Of a DNA stretch of 36,073 nucleotides, positions 1-8,111 are shown in pieces. A model generated the notes under the pieces. The model ran no database searches and was not told the DNA's origin. It saw only the letters and a list, made by a program, of their open reading frames with translations. Position numbers and translations under genes: made by a program. The stretch is from the NCBI GenBank assembly GCA_041738285.1, contig JBGSQB010000126.1:1-36073 (forward strand), read 5' to 3'. The stretch is from SZUA-521 sp041738285 (GTDB lineage: Bacteria > Pseudomonadota > Gammaproteobacteria > Pseudomonadales > Azotimanducaceae). Position 1 is the first letter of the stretch; every line of letters begins with the position of its first letter.

Positions 1-93
1 CGCGCACAGGCGGAGTTTGCCGAGCGCACAAAGGGCTTCGAGTACTGGGCGCTGCTGGGCGACCGGCGCCCGCCGTTGGATTATCGCAATTGA
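1..93 (+). CDS. C-terminal end of an unidentified protein (partial)
   Basis: The first frame is open from the window edge to a TGA at 91-93 and gives 30 residues, including the stretch FAERTKGFEYWALLGDRRPP. The next gene starts with a TTG that overlaps this stop (TTGA), which suggests translational coupling and supports this being a real coding end. The tail is too short for me to assign a family. Confidence 0.5.
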   Translation, partial: RAQAEFAERTKGFEYWALLGDRRPPLDYRN

Positions 94-929
94 CGGGGGC
101 GAAATTGAATGTAGTAGTGCTGCATCCGGGCGCTATGGGCGCATCGGTTGCGGCGGCGCTCGCTGTCGGACATCGAGTGCATTGGGTCAGCGAGGGGCGC
201 AGCGCGGACACGCGGATGCGCGCGGGCTCACTGATCGAACTACCCACCCTATCGCGGCTCGGTCAGTTCGATGTCGTCATCAGCGTGTGTCCACCTGACG
301 CTGCGCTTGCGCAGGCGCGCGCCGTCATGGCCCAGGGATTTCGCGGTATCTATGTCGATGCGAATGCGGTCTCTCCGGGCACAGCGCGAGCGATTGCGGC
401 GACAGTGGAGCCGGCAGCGCGGTACCTGGACGGCGGCATCATCGGGCCGCCGGCTGATCGCGCGGGGACAACGCGGTTGTACTTGTCCGGCAACGCTGCG
501 ACTGAGGCTGCCACATGGTTCGCCGGCTCCAATCTCGAAGCCATCGCCATCGGCGTCGAGATCGGAGCAGCGTCCGCGCTGAAGATGGCGTATGCCGCCT
601 GGACCAAAGGTTCATCAGCGCTGCTGCTGGCTGTTGCGGCACTCGCTGAAGCCGAAGGTGTCAGCCGTGTGCTCGCCTCCGAATGGGCGCGCTCGCAGCC
701 TGGCACCGGCCAACGTTTGCAAGCCACCGCACGCGGTGTTGCGCCGAAAGCCTGGCGATTTGTAGGAGAGATGGAAGAGATCGCTGCGACCTTCGAGGCG
801 GTCGGGTTGCCAGGCGCATTTCATCAAGGCGCGGCGCAGCTCTATCGGCGCCTTGCCGGGTTCAAAGACGGCGATGAGCCAACGGTCACCGCCGTCATCA
901 ATCGACTCAATCAGTCGGATGAGTCCTGA
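90..929 (+). CDS. NAD(P)-dependent 6-phosphogluconate dehydrogenase-like oxidoreductase (DUF1932 type)
   Basis: A 279-residue protein. It begins with a beta strand and a glycine-rich loop (VVVLHPGAMGASVAAAL, about residues 8-24), the Rossmann nucleotide-binding signature of the 6-phosphogluconate/beta-hydroxyacid dehydrogenase superfamily. A second motif, DANAVSPGTARAI (about 91-103), is the substrate-loop region of that superfamily. The helical C-terminal half, with SALKMAYAAWTKGSSALLLA around 153-175, matches the DUF1932 C-terminal domain. The start is a TTG overlapping the upstream stop. The family reduces or oxidises small hydroxyacids, but the substrate cannot be named. Its 3' end overlaps the convergent small gene that follows by 19 bases. 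Confidence 0.8.
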   Translation: MTGAKLNVVVLHPGAMGASVAAALAVGHRVHWVSEGRSADTRMRAGSLIELPTLSRLGQFDVVISVCPPDAALAQARAVMAQGFRGIYVDANAVSPGTARAIAATVEPAARYLDGGIIGPPADRAGTTRLYLSGNAATEAATWFAGSNLEAIAIGVEIGAASALKMAYAAWTKGSSALLLAVAALAEAEGVSRVLASEWARSQPGTGQRLQATARGVAPKAWRFVGEMEEIAATFEAVGLPGAFHQGAAQLYRRLAGFKDGDEPTVTAVINRLNQSDES

Positions 930-1210
930 GCCGCAGCTTCGCTGCATGACCAGCCCATCGCGGTCAATTGTTGAACGAACTCGGCTGCGCGGGCCTCGCA
1001 GTAGCCGCCTTCGTTCTGGGCGCGCCACAGGCTCGCGCGCTCGCCACCTTCGCTTGGCTTGTGGTAGACCACTTCGCAGGGGGCCGGCTCACCAGGCTCG
1101 GCATACATGACTTCGACCGTGCGGGTGAGGCTGCCCATGGTGCATTCGGTCGGCGCTGCCCATACAGTGCTGCTGGCGAGAAGTGCCACGGCCATGACTG
1201 CGTGTTTCAT
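911..1210 (-). CDS. Small exported four-cysteine protein of unknown function
   Basis: A 99-residue protein. ATG at 1210 is preceded by a good GGAG ribosome site, so I prefer it to the longer upstream start at 1240. The N terminus MKHAVMAVALLASSTVWA is a typical Sec signal peptide with a likely cut after VWA. The mature part has four cysteines (23, 45, 71, 89), consistent with two disulfides in the periplasm, and aromatic-rich motifs CEVVYHKPSE and GYCEARAAEFVQQL. I recognise no functional family. It is divergent from the DUF6614 gene across about 95 bases, where both promoters must lie. Confidence 0.7.
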   Translation of the reverse strand: MKHAVMAVALLASSTVWAAPTECTMGSLTRTVEVMYAEPGEPAPCEVVYHKPSEGGERASLWRAQNEGGYCEARAAEFVQQLTAMGWSCSEAAAQDSSD

Positions 1211-1305
1211 TCGATCTCCAATCGTGATGAGCGACAACAACTGACGCCCACGCTAGCCAATGGCAGACTGTTGTGCAAATGGGGGCGGAAACGCGGGGGC
1301 GCCAC

Positions 1306-1656
1306 GTGAACCTGTATCACATCTGGTGTGACCTGAAGGAGGGCGTGCGCGATCTCGAGTTTGCCGAAGCGGTCCAAACCTACCTCGGTGCGCTCGAAGA
1401 GGACGGCGTGCTCGAGGGCTACAGGATCACGCGCCGCAAGCTTGGTCTGGGTGGCGAGGGGCTCGGCGAGTTCCACATCCAGCTCGAGTTCGTCGACCTC
1501 GCCCAGCTCGACGATGCCTTCTCGAACGTCGCCCGCCGCTCCGACCCGATCGAGAGCTTCCACTTCGCTGTGAACTCGAAGGTGCGCAACGTCAGGTTTG
1601 CGCTCTATCGCGACTTTCCCGACGACGTCCGCGAAACCGGCGACGAACAATTCTGA
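1306..1656 (+). CDS. DUF6614 family protein
   Basis: A 116-residue cytosolic protein from the GTG at 1306. The open frame extends upstream to 1273, but the family pattern begins at NLYHIWCDLKEG, so the shorter start fits better. Recognisable segments are RRKLGLGGEGLGEFHIQLEF (about residues 44-63) and FHFAVNSKVRNVRFALYRDFPD near the end. DUF6614 has no known function that I can name. The product is acidic, without a signal or membrane segment. A palindromic repeat starts 5 bases after the stop and could serve as its terminator. Confidence 0.75.
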   Translation: MNLYHIWCDLKEGVRDLEFAEAVQTYLGALEEDGVLEGYRITRRKLGLGGEGLGEFHIQLEFVDLAQLDDAFSNVARRSDPIESFHFAVNSKVRNVRFALYRDFPDDVRETGDEQF

Positions 1657-1660
1657 CCCA

Positions 1661-1705
1661 GGAAACTCCCCCCGGAGCTGATATCTAGCTCCGGGGCGAG
1701 TTTCC
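1661..1705. repeat. REP-like palindrome, copy A
   Basis: Left arm GGAAACTCCCCCCGGAGCT (1661-1679), a 7-base loop, and right arm AGCTCCGGGGCGAGTTTCC (1687-1705). The arms pair with one mismatch in 19. This is the most symmetric of the five copies of the repeat in this window. It sits between the DUF6614 stop and the molybdenum hydroxylase operon and could act as a terminator or mRNA-stabilising hairpin. Confidence 0.85.
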
Positions 1706-1746
1706 GACTCTGGTACCATGCCGGCACTCGAATCGGAGGGCAGTTC

Positions 1747-2247
1747 ATGCTCACGCTCCTCGTCAACGGCCACAGCCACACAGTGACGGCTGATCCAGCG
1801 ACCCCGCTGTTGTGGGTGATCCGCGAACAACTCGGGCTCACTGGGACTAAGTTCGGCTGCGGCATCGCCCAGTGCGGCGCGTGTACGGTTCATCTAGATG
1901 GCGCGCCCGTGCGTGCGTGCGTGACGCCGCTTTCGAGCGTCGCAGGTCGCGCGGTCACCACGATTGAAGGCATCGCCGCGCCCGATGGCGAACTGCACCC
2001 GGTGCAGCAGGCATGGATCGCCGAGCAGGCGCCGCAATGTGGTTACTGTCAGTCCGGCCAGATCATGTCCGCCGTGGCTCTGTTGAATACGAATGCCGCG
2101 CCGACCGATAGCGATATCGACGAGGCGATGCGCGGTAACATCTGCCGTTGCGGCATGTACAACCGTATGCGACGCGCGATCCATAGGGCGGCCACCGCCA
2201 ACCCCGTCATGCAATTCGACCCCGCGGCGGAGGTGACCCATGGGTAA
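1747..2247 (+). CDS. (2Fe-2S)-binding subunit of a xanthine-dehydrogenase-family molybdenum hydroxylase (IorA-like)
   Basis: A 166-residue electron-transfer subunit. It carries the plant-type [2Fe-2S] motif CGIAQCGAC plus a downstream cysteine (C38, C43, C46, C58) and the second, all-helical [2Fe-2S] domain with C98, C101, C133 and C135 (CGYCQSGQ and CRCG). This two-cluster layout is that of isoquinoline 1-oxidoreductase alpha subunit and related small subunits. It passes electrons from the molybdenum centre of its partner to an external acceptor. The start is supported by GGAGG at about 1736-1740. The next gene begins 8 bases before this one ends, so the two are translationally coupled and should form a heterodimer. 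Confidence 0.93.
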   Translation: MLTLLVNGHSHTVTADPATPLLWVIREQLGLTGTKFGCGIAQCGACTVHLDGAPVRACVTPLSSVAGRAVTTIEGIAAPDGELHPVQQAWIAEQAPQCGYCQSGQIMSAVALLNTNAAPTDSDIDEAMRGNICRCGMYNRMRRAIHRAATANPVMQFDPAAEVTHG

Positions 2248-4471
2248 GTGGACGCGACGTGGACTCATTACCGCTGGTGTCGTCACCGGCGGCGCTCTGA
2301 TTGTTGGGGTCGCGATCCGTCCGGGTCATCGCGCGCCGACGCTCGCGCCACTCGTTGCGGGCGACGACGAAGTGCTGCTCAACGCCTGGGTGAAAATCGG
2401 CGCCGACAATCACGTCACGGCCATCATCCCCCATGCCGAAATGGGTCAGGGCGTGCACACGAGCCTTGCGCAGATGCTGGCCGATGAACTCGACGCCGAC
2501 TGGTCCCTGGTGTCGATGCTCGAAGCCCCGGCTCACGAAGAGTTCGCGAACTACGCCCTCGGCAAGGGCTTCATTCTCGGTAATGTCGAAGTACCCAGCG
2601 TACTGGTCGGCACGATCGATGGCGCGTTTCTCACCCTCACTCAAACGATGAATCTGCAGATCACCGGCGGCAGCACATCGGTGCGCGCAACCGGAGTGCA
2701 TGGCATGCGCGTGGCTGGCGCGGCCGCACGACAGATGCTGCTCGAAGCTGCAGCAACTGCGTGGAATGTACCGGTGACGGAGCTCCGTGCGGCAAACAGT
2801 CAGATCAGTCACGCATCGTCGGAACGAACTGCCCCTTACTCGCAGTTCGCTGCCGCGGCCGGCGCAGTGGCGCCGCCGTCAAAGCCGGTGCTGAAGACGC
2901 AGGATCAATTCACCGTGATGGGCGTCTCAAAGCAGCGCTTCGACATTCCCGCCAAAGTGAACGGATCGGCGAAGTTCGGCGTGGATGCCGAGGTTGAGGG
3001 CATGAAGTACGCCGCGGTCAAATCATCGCCCGTGTTCGGAGGCACGGTCGCGCGTATCGATTCGGCCGCTGCTGAGGCCATGGCCGGCGTCCTCAAGGTG
3101 GTGGATCTCGGAACGGCCGTGGCCGTCGTTGCAGATGGTTACTGGCAAGCGCAGCAGGCGCTGAATCGCGTGAACATCCAGTGGAACGATTCGCATGCGA
3201 GTAGCGCAACGCAAGCGTCCGTCTTCGCGCAATTCGGCCGCGACATGGACGCCGCTGTGCGTGATGGCTCTGGCAGTGTGGATGTATCGCGCGGCGATGT
3301 GGATTCAGCGATGTCGGCCGCCGCCCAGGTGATCGAAGCCGAGTACCGTGTTCCGTATCTCGCGCATGCGTGCATGGAACCCCTCAACGCGACAGCTTGG
3401 GTGCACGAAAACGTTTGCGAAGTCTGGACAGGAACGCAGAATCCGCTCGGCTTTCGCGCCGACGTCGCCAAAGCGATGGATCTCGAAGACGCCCAGGTGA
3501 CGATCAACAATTACTATCTCGGCGGTGGCTTCGGACGTCGCGCGCAATCGGACTATGTAGTCCAAGCCGCGCGCCTCTCTAAGACCGTTGGCAAGCCGGT
3601 CAAGCTGATCTGGAGCCGGGAAGAGGACATACAGCAGGACAACTATCGGCCTGCGGTCGTCTCGCGGTTCAAGGGCGCGCTCGACGCCGATGGGCATCCG
3701 ATGGCGTGGACCAACCAGTATGTCGACAAGCACGAACCGGCCGAAGCACCGCACATCCCCTACGCGATTCGCAGTCAGTACATTCACTACGCCGACAGTC
3801 CGACGCATGTGCGCTTCGGGCCCTGGCGCAGCGTCGATCATTCTCAGCACGGGTTCTTCACCGAGTCGTTCGTTGACGAACTCGCTGTTGCCGCGCAGAA
3901 GGACCCGTTCGAGTTCCGTCGTGATCTCCTCACCGATGTCCCGCGTCAACGCGCGGTGCTGGAACTCGCGGCAGAGAAGGCCGGATGGGGCGCGAAACTA
4001 CCGCCGAACTGGGGCCGTGGTATCGCGCTACAGGAGTCCTTTGGCACGATCGTGGCTCAGGTCGTGGACGTCGAAGTGGCCGATGGAAAAGTGCGGGTTG
4101 ATCGCGTCGTGTGCGCCGTCGATCCAGGCTTCGCCGTCAGTCCCGATGGTCTGACCGCCCAGATGGAGAGCGGCATCATCTACGGACTTACCGCTGCACT
4201 CTATGGCGAGATCTCGATCGAAGCTGGTGCCGTGATCCAAAGCAACTTCCATGACTACCCCATGGTGCGCATGGATGAGGCGCCCCGCATCGACACCTAC
4301 ATCATCAACAGCGGCGCCCCCATGGGTGGAGCAGGGGAACCGGGCACGCCGGGGATTGCGCCGGCGCTGGCCAATGCGGTTTACGCCGCCACGGGCACGC
4401 GCATCCGCGAACTGCCGGTGAAGAAGTACGACCTCAAGTTCTCCATCAACGAGACGGAAGAGATGGGGTGA
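2240..4471 (+). CDS. Molybdopterin-binding catalytic subunit of a xanthine-dehydrogenase-family hydroxylase (IorB-like)
   Basis: A 743-residue large subunit that binds the molybdenum cofactor and hydroxylates an N-heterocycle or aldehyde. The N terminus (MGKWTRRGLITAGVVTGGAL) has a twin-arginine pair followed by a hydrophobic stretch, so the folded heterodimer is probably exported by Tat, as in the IorB type. GGGFGRRAQSDYV (about residues 429-441) is a cofactor-binding loop, and the conserved catalytic glutamate sits in GGAGEPG (E700). There is no FAD subunit nearby, which is typical for this branch; a cytochrome or membrane electron acceptor is expected elsewhere. Its 3' end overlaps the convergent hydrolase gene by 26 bases. 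Confidence 0.92.
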   Translation: MGKWTRRGLITAGVVTGGALIVGVAIRPGHRAPTLAPLVAGDDEVLLNAWVKIGADNHVTAIIPHAEMGQGVHTSLAQMLADELDADWSLVSMLEAPAHEEFANYALGKGFILGNVEVPSVLVGTIDGAFLTLTQTMNLQITGGSTSVRATGVHGMRVAGAAARQMLLEAAATAWNVPVTELRAANSQISHASSERTAPYSQFAAAAGAVAPPSKPVLKTQDQFTVMGVSKQRFDIPAKVNGSAKFGVDAEVEGMKYAAVKSSPVFGGTVARIDSAAAEAMAGVLKVVDLGTAVAVVADGYWQAQQALNRVNIQWNDSHASSATQASVFAQFGRDMDAAVRDGSGSVDVSRGDVDSAMSAAAQVIEAEYRVPYLAHACMEPLNATAWVHENVCEVWTGTQNPLGFRADVAKAMDLEDAQVTINNYYLGGGFGRRAQSDYVVQAARLSKTVGKPVKLIWSREEDIQQDNYRPAVVSRFKGALDADGHPMAWTNQYVDKHEPAEAPHIPYAIRSQYIHYADSPTHVRFGPWRSVDHSQHGFFTESFVDELAVAAQKDPFEFRRDLLTDVPRQRAVLELAAEKAGWGAKLPPNWGRGIALQESFGTIVAQVVDVEVADGKVRVDRVVCAVDPGFAVSPDGLTAQMESGIIYGLTAALYGEISIEAGAVIQSNFHDYPMVRMDEAPRIDTYIINSGAPMGGAGEPGTPGIAPALANAVYAATGTRIRELPVKKYDLKFSINETEEMG

Positions 4472-5423
4472 GGCCGGCGGTGGCGAGGGCAGCGCGAATG
4501 TGGTCATCGGCGGCGCTGTGCAGGGCGTAATTCGCAAGGAATGCACAATGCCCGCCGTGGCTGGCCATTTCGACGTGGACATTGGGATTGGCCGGCAGGT
4601 TGGAAAGCGTGTGTGCCGGAATTACCGGATCGTCCGCCGCTGCCAGAATGTGCGTCTGCGTCCTGATCGCTTCGATACAGGACGCATCGATCCGGTAGGC
4701 ATCGAAATAGTCCTGAGAGCTCAGATACGGTGTGTGGTGTTCCACGAAGTAGTCGGTGAGTGATGACACGCGGTCGAGCGAAAGCGCCTCACTGAGCGAA
4801 AACCGCTGCGGGAATGCACGCTGTTTGGCGACCAGCGCGCGATGCCATTTGCGCACGAAGTAGAAACGGTAACCGAACCAGCCAGAGTCGATGGCCTGCA
4901 TCGTTGGTCCGGGCTCGATCACGGGGCAAACGGCAATCGTTGTGCGTAGTGCGTCCGTTCGCTCAGCGTGCGCTGTCACCCGCAAGGCGAAGTTGCCGCC
5001 GAGTGAAAAACCGACTAACCCGAGTCCGTGGTCGCCATAGACACGCGCCAGCCAGTTGCATGCATCAACCACCTCGTCGATGCGCGCCGAATGGAACATC
5101 TCCGCGTTCAGGTGCTCGCTGTTGCCGTGATCACGCAGGTGCAGGCGTGCAACACTGTAACCACGATCGAACAGGTGCGCGGCGCTCGACAGCAGATACC
5201 CCGACAACGAATTGCCGAGCCAACCATGGATCAGGATGACGAGCGGTGCATCGCCGTTGAGCGCGACGTCAGCTGTCAGCCGCACACCGTCAGCACAAGG
5301 CAACAGAACGCGCTCGGACGCGGCGAGCATGGATGCAGACACGCGTTCGATGCGTGCGCGGCGCAGTAGCGAGCTCGACAAAACTGTCTGTACGTGGGGC
5401 GATCGCAGCCCCGGTGGCGGCAC
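4446..5423 (-). CDS. YheT-type alpha/beta hydrolase
   Basis: A 325-residue protein. The N-terminal PPGLRSPHVQT motif is diagnostic of the YheT branch of alpha/beta hydrolases. The oxyanion strand HGWLGNSLSGY (about 66-76), nucleophile elbow GFSLGGN (Ser140), acid in AAADDPVIP (D264 or D265) and base in SHGGHCAF (H292) give a full Ser-Asp-His triad. Family members are esterase-like enzymes of poorly defined substrate. The start is GTG at 5423, five bases after the SDR stop, so it is the last gene of a minus-strand run with the SDR, TraB-like and CinA-like genes. Confidence 0.85.
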   Translation of the reverse strand: MPPPGLRSPHVQTVLSSSLLRRARIERVSASMLAASERVLLPCADGVRLTADVALNGDAPLVILIHGWLGNSLSGYLLSSAAHLFDRGYSVARLHLRDHGNSEHLNAEMFHSARIDEVVDACNWLARVYGDHGLGLVGFSLGGNFALRVTAHAERTDALRTTIAVCPVIEPGPTMQAIDSGWFGYRFYFVRKWHRALVAKQRAFPQRFSLSEALSLDRVSSLTDYFVEHHTPYLSSQDYFDAYRIDASCIEAIRTQTHILAAADDPVIPAHTLSNLPANPNVHVEMASHGGHCAFLANYALHSAADDHIRAALATAGLTPSLPSR

Positions 5424-5428
5424 GAAGT

Positions 5429-6124
5429 TCAGGGCAGTAGCGCTCCACCGTCGACGTCCACGGTGGTTCCCGTCGCATATTCGTTGCGGATCAGGAACAG
5501 GATCGCGTCGGCGACTTCCGATGCGCTACCAGCCCGTTTGATCGGGTTGTTGGCGGTTGCTTGTGCGATGAACTTCTCGCGCGCTTCGCCCTGCAGGGCA
5601 AACATCGGCGTGTCAATGAAGCCGGGGGCGACGACATTGATACGGCGCGGTGCAATCTCGGTGGCAACTGCACGAACGAATCCTTCCACTGCATTGCCGA
5701 CGGTGGAGATGGCCGAATAGCCCGGCGGTGCCTTGCGCGCGGGTGAGCCGCTCACGAGCACGATCGTGCCATTGGGCGCCATGTACGGTGCGCCGATGCG
5801 CACGGAGTTCGTATATCCCCAGAGTTTGCGGAACGACCCCTGAAAGCCGTCTAGATCCATCTTCAGAAACGGACCGGTGGCGCGTTCTCCACCAGTCGCC
5901 GCGTTGACCAGAATGTCGAACGGGGCGTGCTTTGCGAACAGCGCTTCGAGCCCTGCCCGGTCGAGCACATCGATCTGAGCGAACGTGGCGCCCTTCGGCA
6001 GCGGTCGCTCGCTGCGGCTGCCGGCGATGACAGTCGCGCCGCCTGCCGCGAGCTGCTCAACGGTCGCAAGTCCAATGCCGGATGTGCCCCCTAGCACGAT
6101 CGATTTCTTACCGGAGATGTCCAT
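5429..6124 (-). CDS. SDR-family oxidoreductase with altered catalytic lysine
   Basis: A 231-residue short-chain dehydrogenase. The cofactor motif GGTSGIG (12-18), the NAATGG turn (74-79) and the PGFIDTPM segment after strand 6 are typical. The active-site tyrosine is present (Y136) with serines 125 and 127 upstream, but the position four residues on, normally lysine (YxxxK), is serine (YSAIS, S140). Cofactor binding should be intact while the classical proton relay is not; the protein may use a different mechanism or be non-catalytic. It lies 9 bases after the TraB-like stop and 5 bases before the YheT-like start. Confidence 0.85.
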   Translation of the reverse strand: MDISGKKSIVLGGTSGIGLATVEQLAAGGATVIAGSRSERPLPKGATFAQIDVLDRAGLEALFAKHAPFDILVNAATGGERATGPFLKMDLDGFQGSFRKLWGYTNSVRIGAPYMAPNGTIVLVSGSPARKAPPGYSAISTVGNAVEGFVRAVATEIAPRRINVVAPGFIDTPMFALQGEAREKFIAQATANNPIKRAGSASEVADAILFLIRNEYATGTTVDVDGGALLP

Positions 6125-6133
6125 CTTCGTTCC

Positions 6134-7381
6134 TCATATCTGATCGTCCGAATAGATGCGTTTGCCAACAACGCCACGCTGGCGCAGCACGTCAACGATG
6201 CTGTGCTCACCGGCGAGATGAGCCGCGCCCACCAGCACAAAGTACGTTCCCGGTACTGCGAGGTATCCCTGAACCTTGTCGGCCATCCCGACATTGCGGT
6301 CGTCGAGCAGGCGTCGATTGAACGCGCGGTAGGCTTCGGTGGGCGGCGATTGTTCGTCGAACAATTCGCGCAGCGCCGCTTCATCTCCCGCGAGCCATGC
6401 CACGACCATGTCCGCGACCATGGACTCGATCTGGTTCATTTGCGCAAGGGTGATGTCGAGCATGTCGACTTGAACGTCCATCGACGGTGAGGTGAGCAGC
6501 GCCATCTGATCTTCGACGCGCTCGAGTTCGAGTATCGGCCGCGTGTCGGCACGCGCCATGTAGTACTGATCGAGCCCAAACTGAGAGAAGTATCCCAGTG
6601 CAGTCAGCCTCCCGACCGCGAGCTGTGTCGCTACCAGAGCAGGCTTCATCTGCGCCACTGCGCCGAGTGAGACGCCTTGTGTTGTGAGGTATGCCTCCAG
6701 CGCTCGAAGCGTATCGGGTGGCAACAAGGCGGAAACGGTCTGACCCGCCGGCAGCAATGCATGCGCGCGCAGGAGTCCCTGCATTTGCTGCGGCGAGACT
6801 GCCAGCGTGTTCACCTCGACAACGACGCGATCCGACGCCGCGAAGGCACCTTCGAACTGTGCCGGCAGCGGGTGAATTGAGGGCTTCATCACGTGCATCG
6901 AACCGACCAGGAAGACCCGTGAAGGCGGCCTGCTGTAATCCCACATGAACAGCGGATGTCGAGTCTTGGGAGCCCGGGCTTTGATCGATGCGCCCGTGGC
7001 AACGACATCGTCGTTGATGCGAACGATCTCGCACGCTTCTGCAATACCCTGGGTTTGGCGTTGCGACTCGCAGGATTGGAATGCGGCGATGGCCGCAGCG
7101 CTCTCACTCGCGTGCCCGCTGACCGACCCGTATGCGGTGGCCCCGGGGTCGATCGTGGTGGCGATCGCCTTGTGCGAGGGTAATGCGTTGTATGCCGTGA
7201 GCCGATCGACGGCGCCGTCGGCGAAGGCGGTCGAACAGCCCAGCAACCAAGCGAAGAAGACGAACGCCCTGTGGGAGCGGGCCTGTCCGCGAATCAGCGA
7301 CGATTGCGCATTCAAGCGGCAATTCGCGGACGAGCCCGCTCCCACAGCGCGGGTCACGCGTTCAACTCGCGGCCGTGTCAA
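6134..7381 (-). CDS. TraB/GumN family protein
   Basis: Up to 415 residues. The TraB/GumN hallmarks are present: FLVGSMHVMKPSIHPLP with the conserved GxxH, VVVEVNT with the conserved glutamate, and the second GAAH motif near the C terminus (FVLVGAAHLAGEHSIVDVL). The family is proposed to be metal-dependent peptidase-like, related to Tiki proteases. A hydrophobic segment (AFVFFAWLLGCSTAFADG, about residues 39-56) looks like a signal peptide core, so the protein is probably exported. The true start is unclear: the only in-frame starts before that segment (TTG 7381, GTG 7357, TTG 7315) lie in or beyond a REP palindrome at 7269-7347, which seems to have replaced the native 5' end. Confidence 0.8.
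   Translation of the reverse strand: MTRPRVERVTRAVGAGSSANCRLNAQSSLIRGQARSHRAFVFFAWLLGCSTAFADGAVDRLTAYNALPSHKAIATTIDPGATAYGSVSGHASESAAAIAAFQSCESQRQTQGIAEACEIVRINDDVVATGASIKARAPKTRHPLFMWDYSRPPSRVFLVGSMHVMKPSIHPLPAQFEGAFAASDRVVVEVNTLAVSPQQMQGLLRAHALLPAGQTVSALLPPDTLRALEAYLTTQGVSLGAVAQMKPALVATQLAVGRLTALGYFSQFGLDQYYMARADTRPILELERVEDQMALLTSPSMDVQVDMLDITLAQMNQIESMVADMVVAWLAGDEAALRELFDEQSPPTEAYRAFNRRLLDDRNVGMADKVQGYLAVPGTYFVLVGAAHLAGEHSIVDVLRQRGVVGKRIYSDDQI
7269..7347. repeat. REP-type inverted repeat inside the 5' end of the TraB/GumN gene
   Basis: Arms of 26 bases (7269-7294 and 7322-7347), containing GTGGGAGCGGGC at one end and its complement at the other, pair with two mismatches around a 27-base spacer. 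The sequence matches the GTGGGAGCGGGC(T/C)TG-type REP doublets I know from Pseudomonas and Xanthomonas relatives. It is unrelated in sequence to the other repeat family in this window. It overlaps the predicted N-terminal coding sequence of the TraB/GumN gene just upstream of the signal peptide. Confidence 0.85.
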
Positions 7382-8111
7382 CTGGCGTTTCGCCCGCGGC
7401 CTCGATCACAGTGCGTACTTCACTGCGCATGCGCTCGAGTGCTCCCTCGTCGGTGCCGCGCATGACGAGGGTGGTACCGTAGCGACCGTCTTTGGCGAAC
7501 GGGTAGCTGCCCAGATCAATGTCTGGATACCGCGCCTGAATGTCACCCAGTGCCGCCGCGATCTGGCTTTCGCCGAGATAGGCGGTTACGGCGAGCGCCT
7601 TGACCACATCTCCGCCGCGCAGGGTGCCAGCGAGCGTCGACAGCATGCCCTGCATCACCATCGGTATGCCCGCCATGACATAGACGTTCTCGATCACAAA
7701 GCCTTGCGGCCCGCCGGTCGGGTTCTCGATCAGCGAAGCGCCCTGTGGCACACGGGCCATGCGCAAGCGGCTCGCCATGACATCCGGCGGTGCCGGCCGC
7801 GAGCGGATGCGTGTGCCGATTTCGGGATGCTCGACCAGCATTCGGTCGAACGCCTTGGCGATGCACTCGGCCGTGATGTCATCGTGCGTCGGTCCAATGC
7901 CGCCGGTGGTGAAAACGTAGTCGTAGCGGCGCGAGAGGTCGCGGGTCGCGACGATGATCTCCGCCTCGATGTCGGGCACCACGCGCACTTCGCGGATCCG
8001 TATGCCCCATTCACCGACCGTGCGCGCGATGTGCGTCAGGTTCGTATCCTGGGTACGACCCGAGAGGATTTCGTTACCGATAATGAGCACGGCAGCGGTG
8101 ACGTTTGACAT
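7362..8111 (-). CDS. Competence/damage-inducible protein A-type MoCF (molybdopterin-binding) domain protein
   Basis: A 249-residue single-domain relative of the N-terminal half of CinA. Conserved pieces are IIGNEILSGRTQDTN (10-24), the molybdopterin-binding-fold loop TTGGIGPTHDDIT (about 68-80), and ENPTGGPQGF followed by MAGIPMVM. The C-terminal nicotinamide-nucleotide amidase domain of full CinA is absent, as in many proteobacterial paralogues. The ATG at 8111 starts a minus-strand run; its 3' end overlaps the longest possible TraB/GumN frame by 20 bases. Confidence 0.88.
   Translation of the reverse strand: MSNVTAAVLIIGNEILSGRTQDTNLTHIARTVGEWGIRIREVRVVPDIEAEIIVATRDLSRRYDYVFTTGGIGPTHDDITAECIAKAFDRMLVEHPEIGTRIRSRPAPPDVMASRLRMARVPQGASLIENPTGGPQGFVIENVYVMAGIPMVMQGMLSTLAGTLRGGDVVKALAVTAYLGESQIAAALGDIQARYPDIDLGSYPFAKDGRYGTTLVMRGTDEGALERMRSEVRTVIEAAGETPVDTAAS

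Noticed and set aside
6945..8108. 387-codon plus-strand open frame opposite the TraB-like and CinA-like genes
   Set aside because: Both minus-strand genes have firm motifs, and the plus frame has the arginine/alanine/aspartate-rich, motif-free look of a GC-rich shadow.
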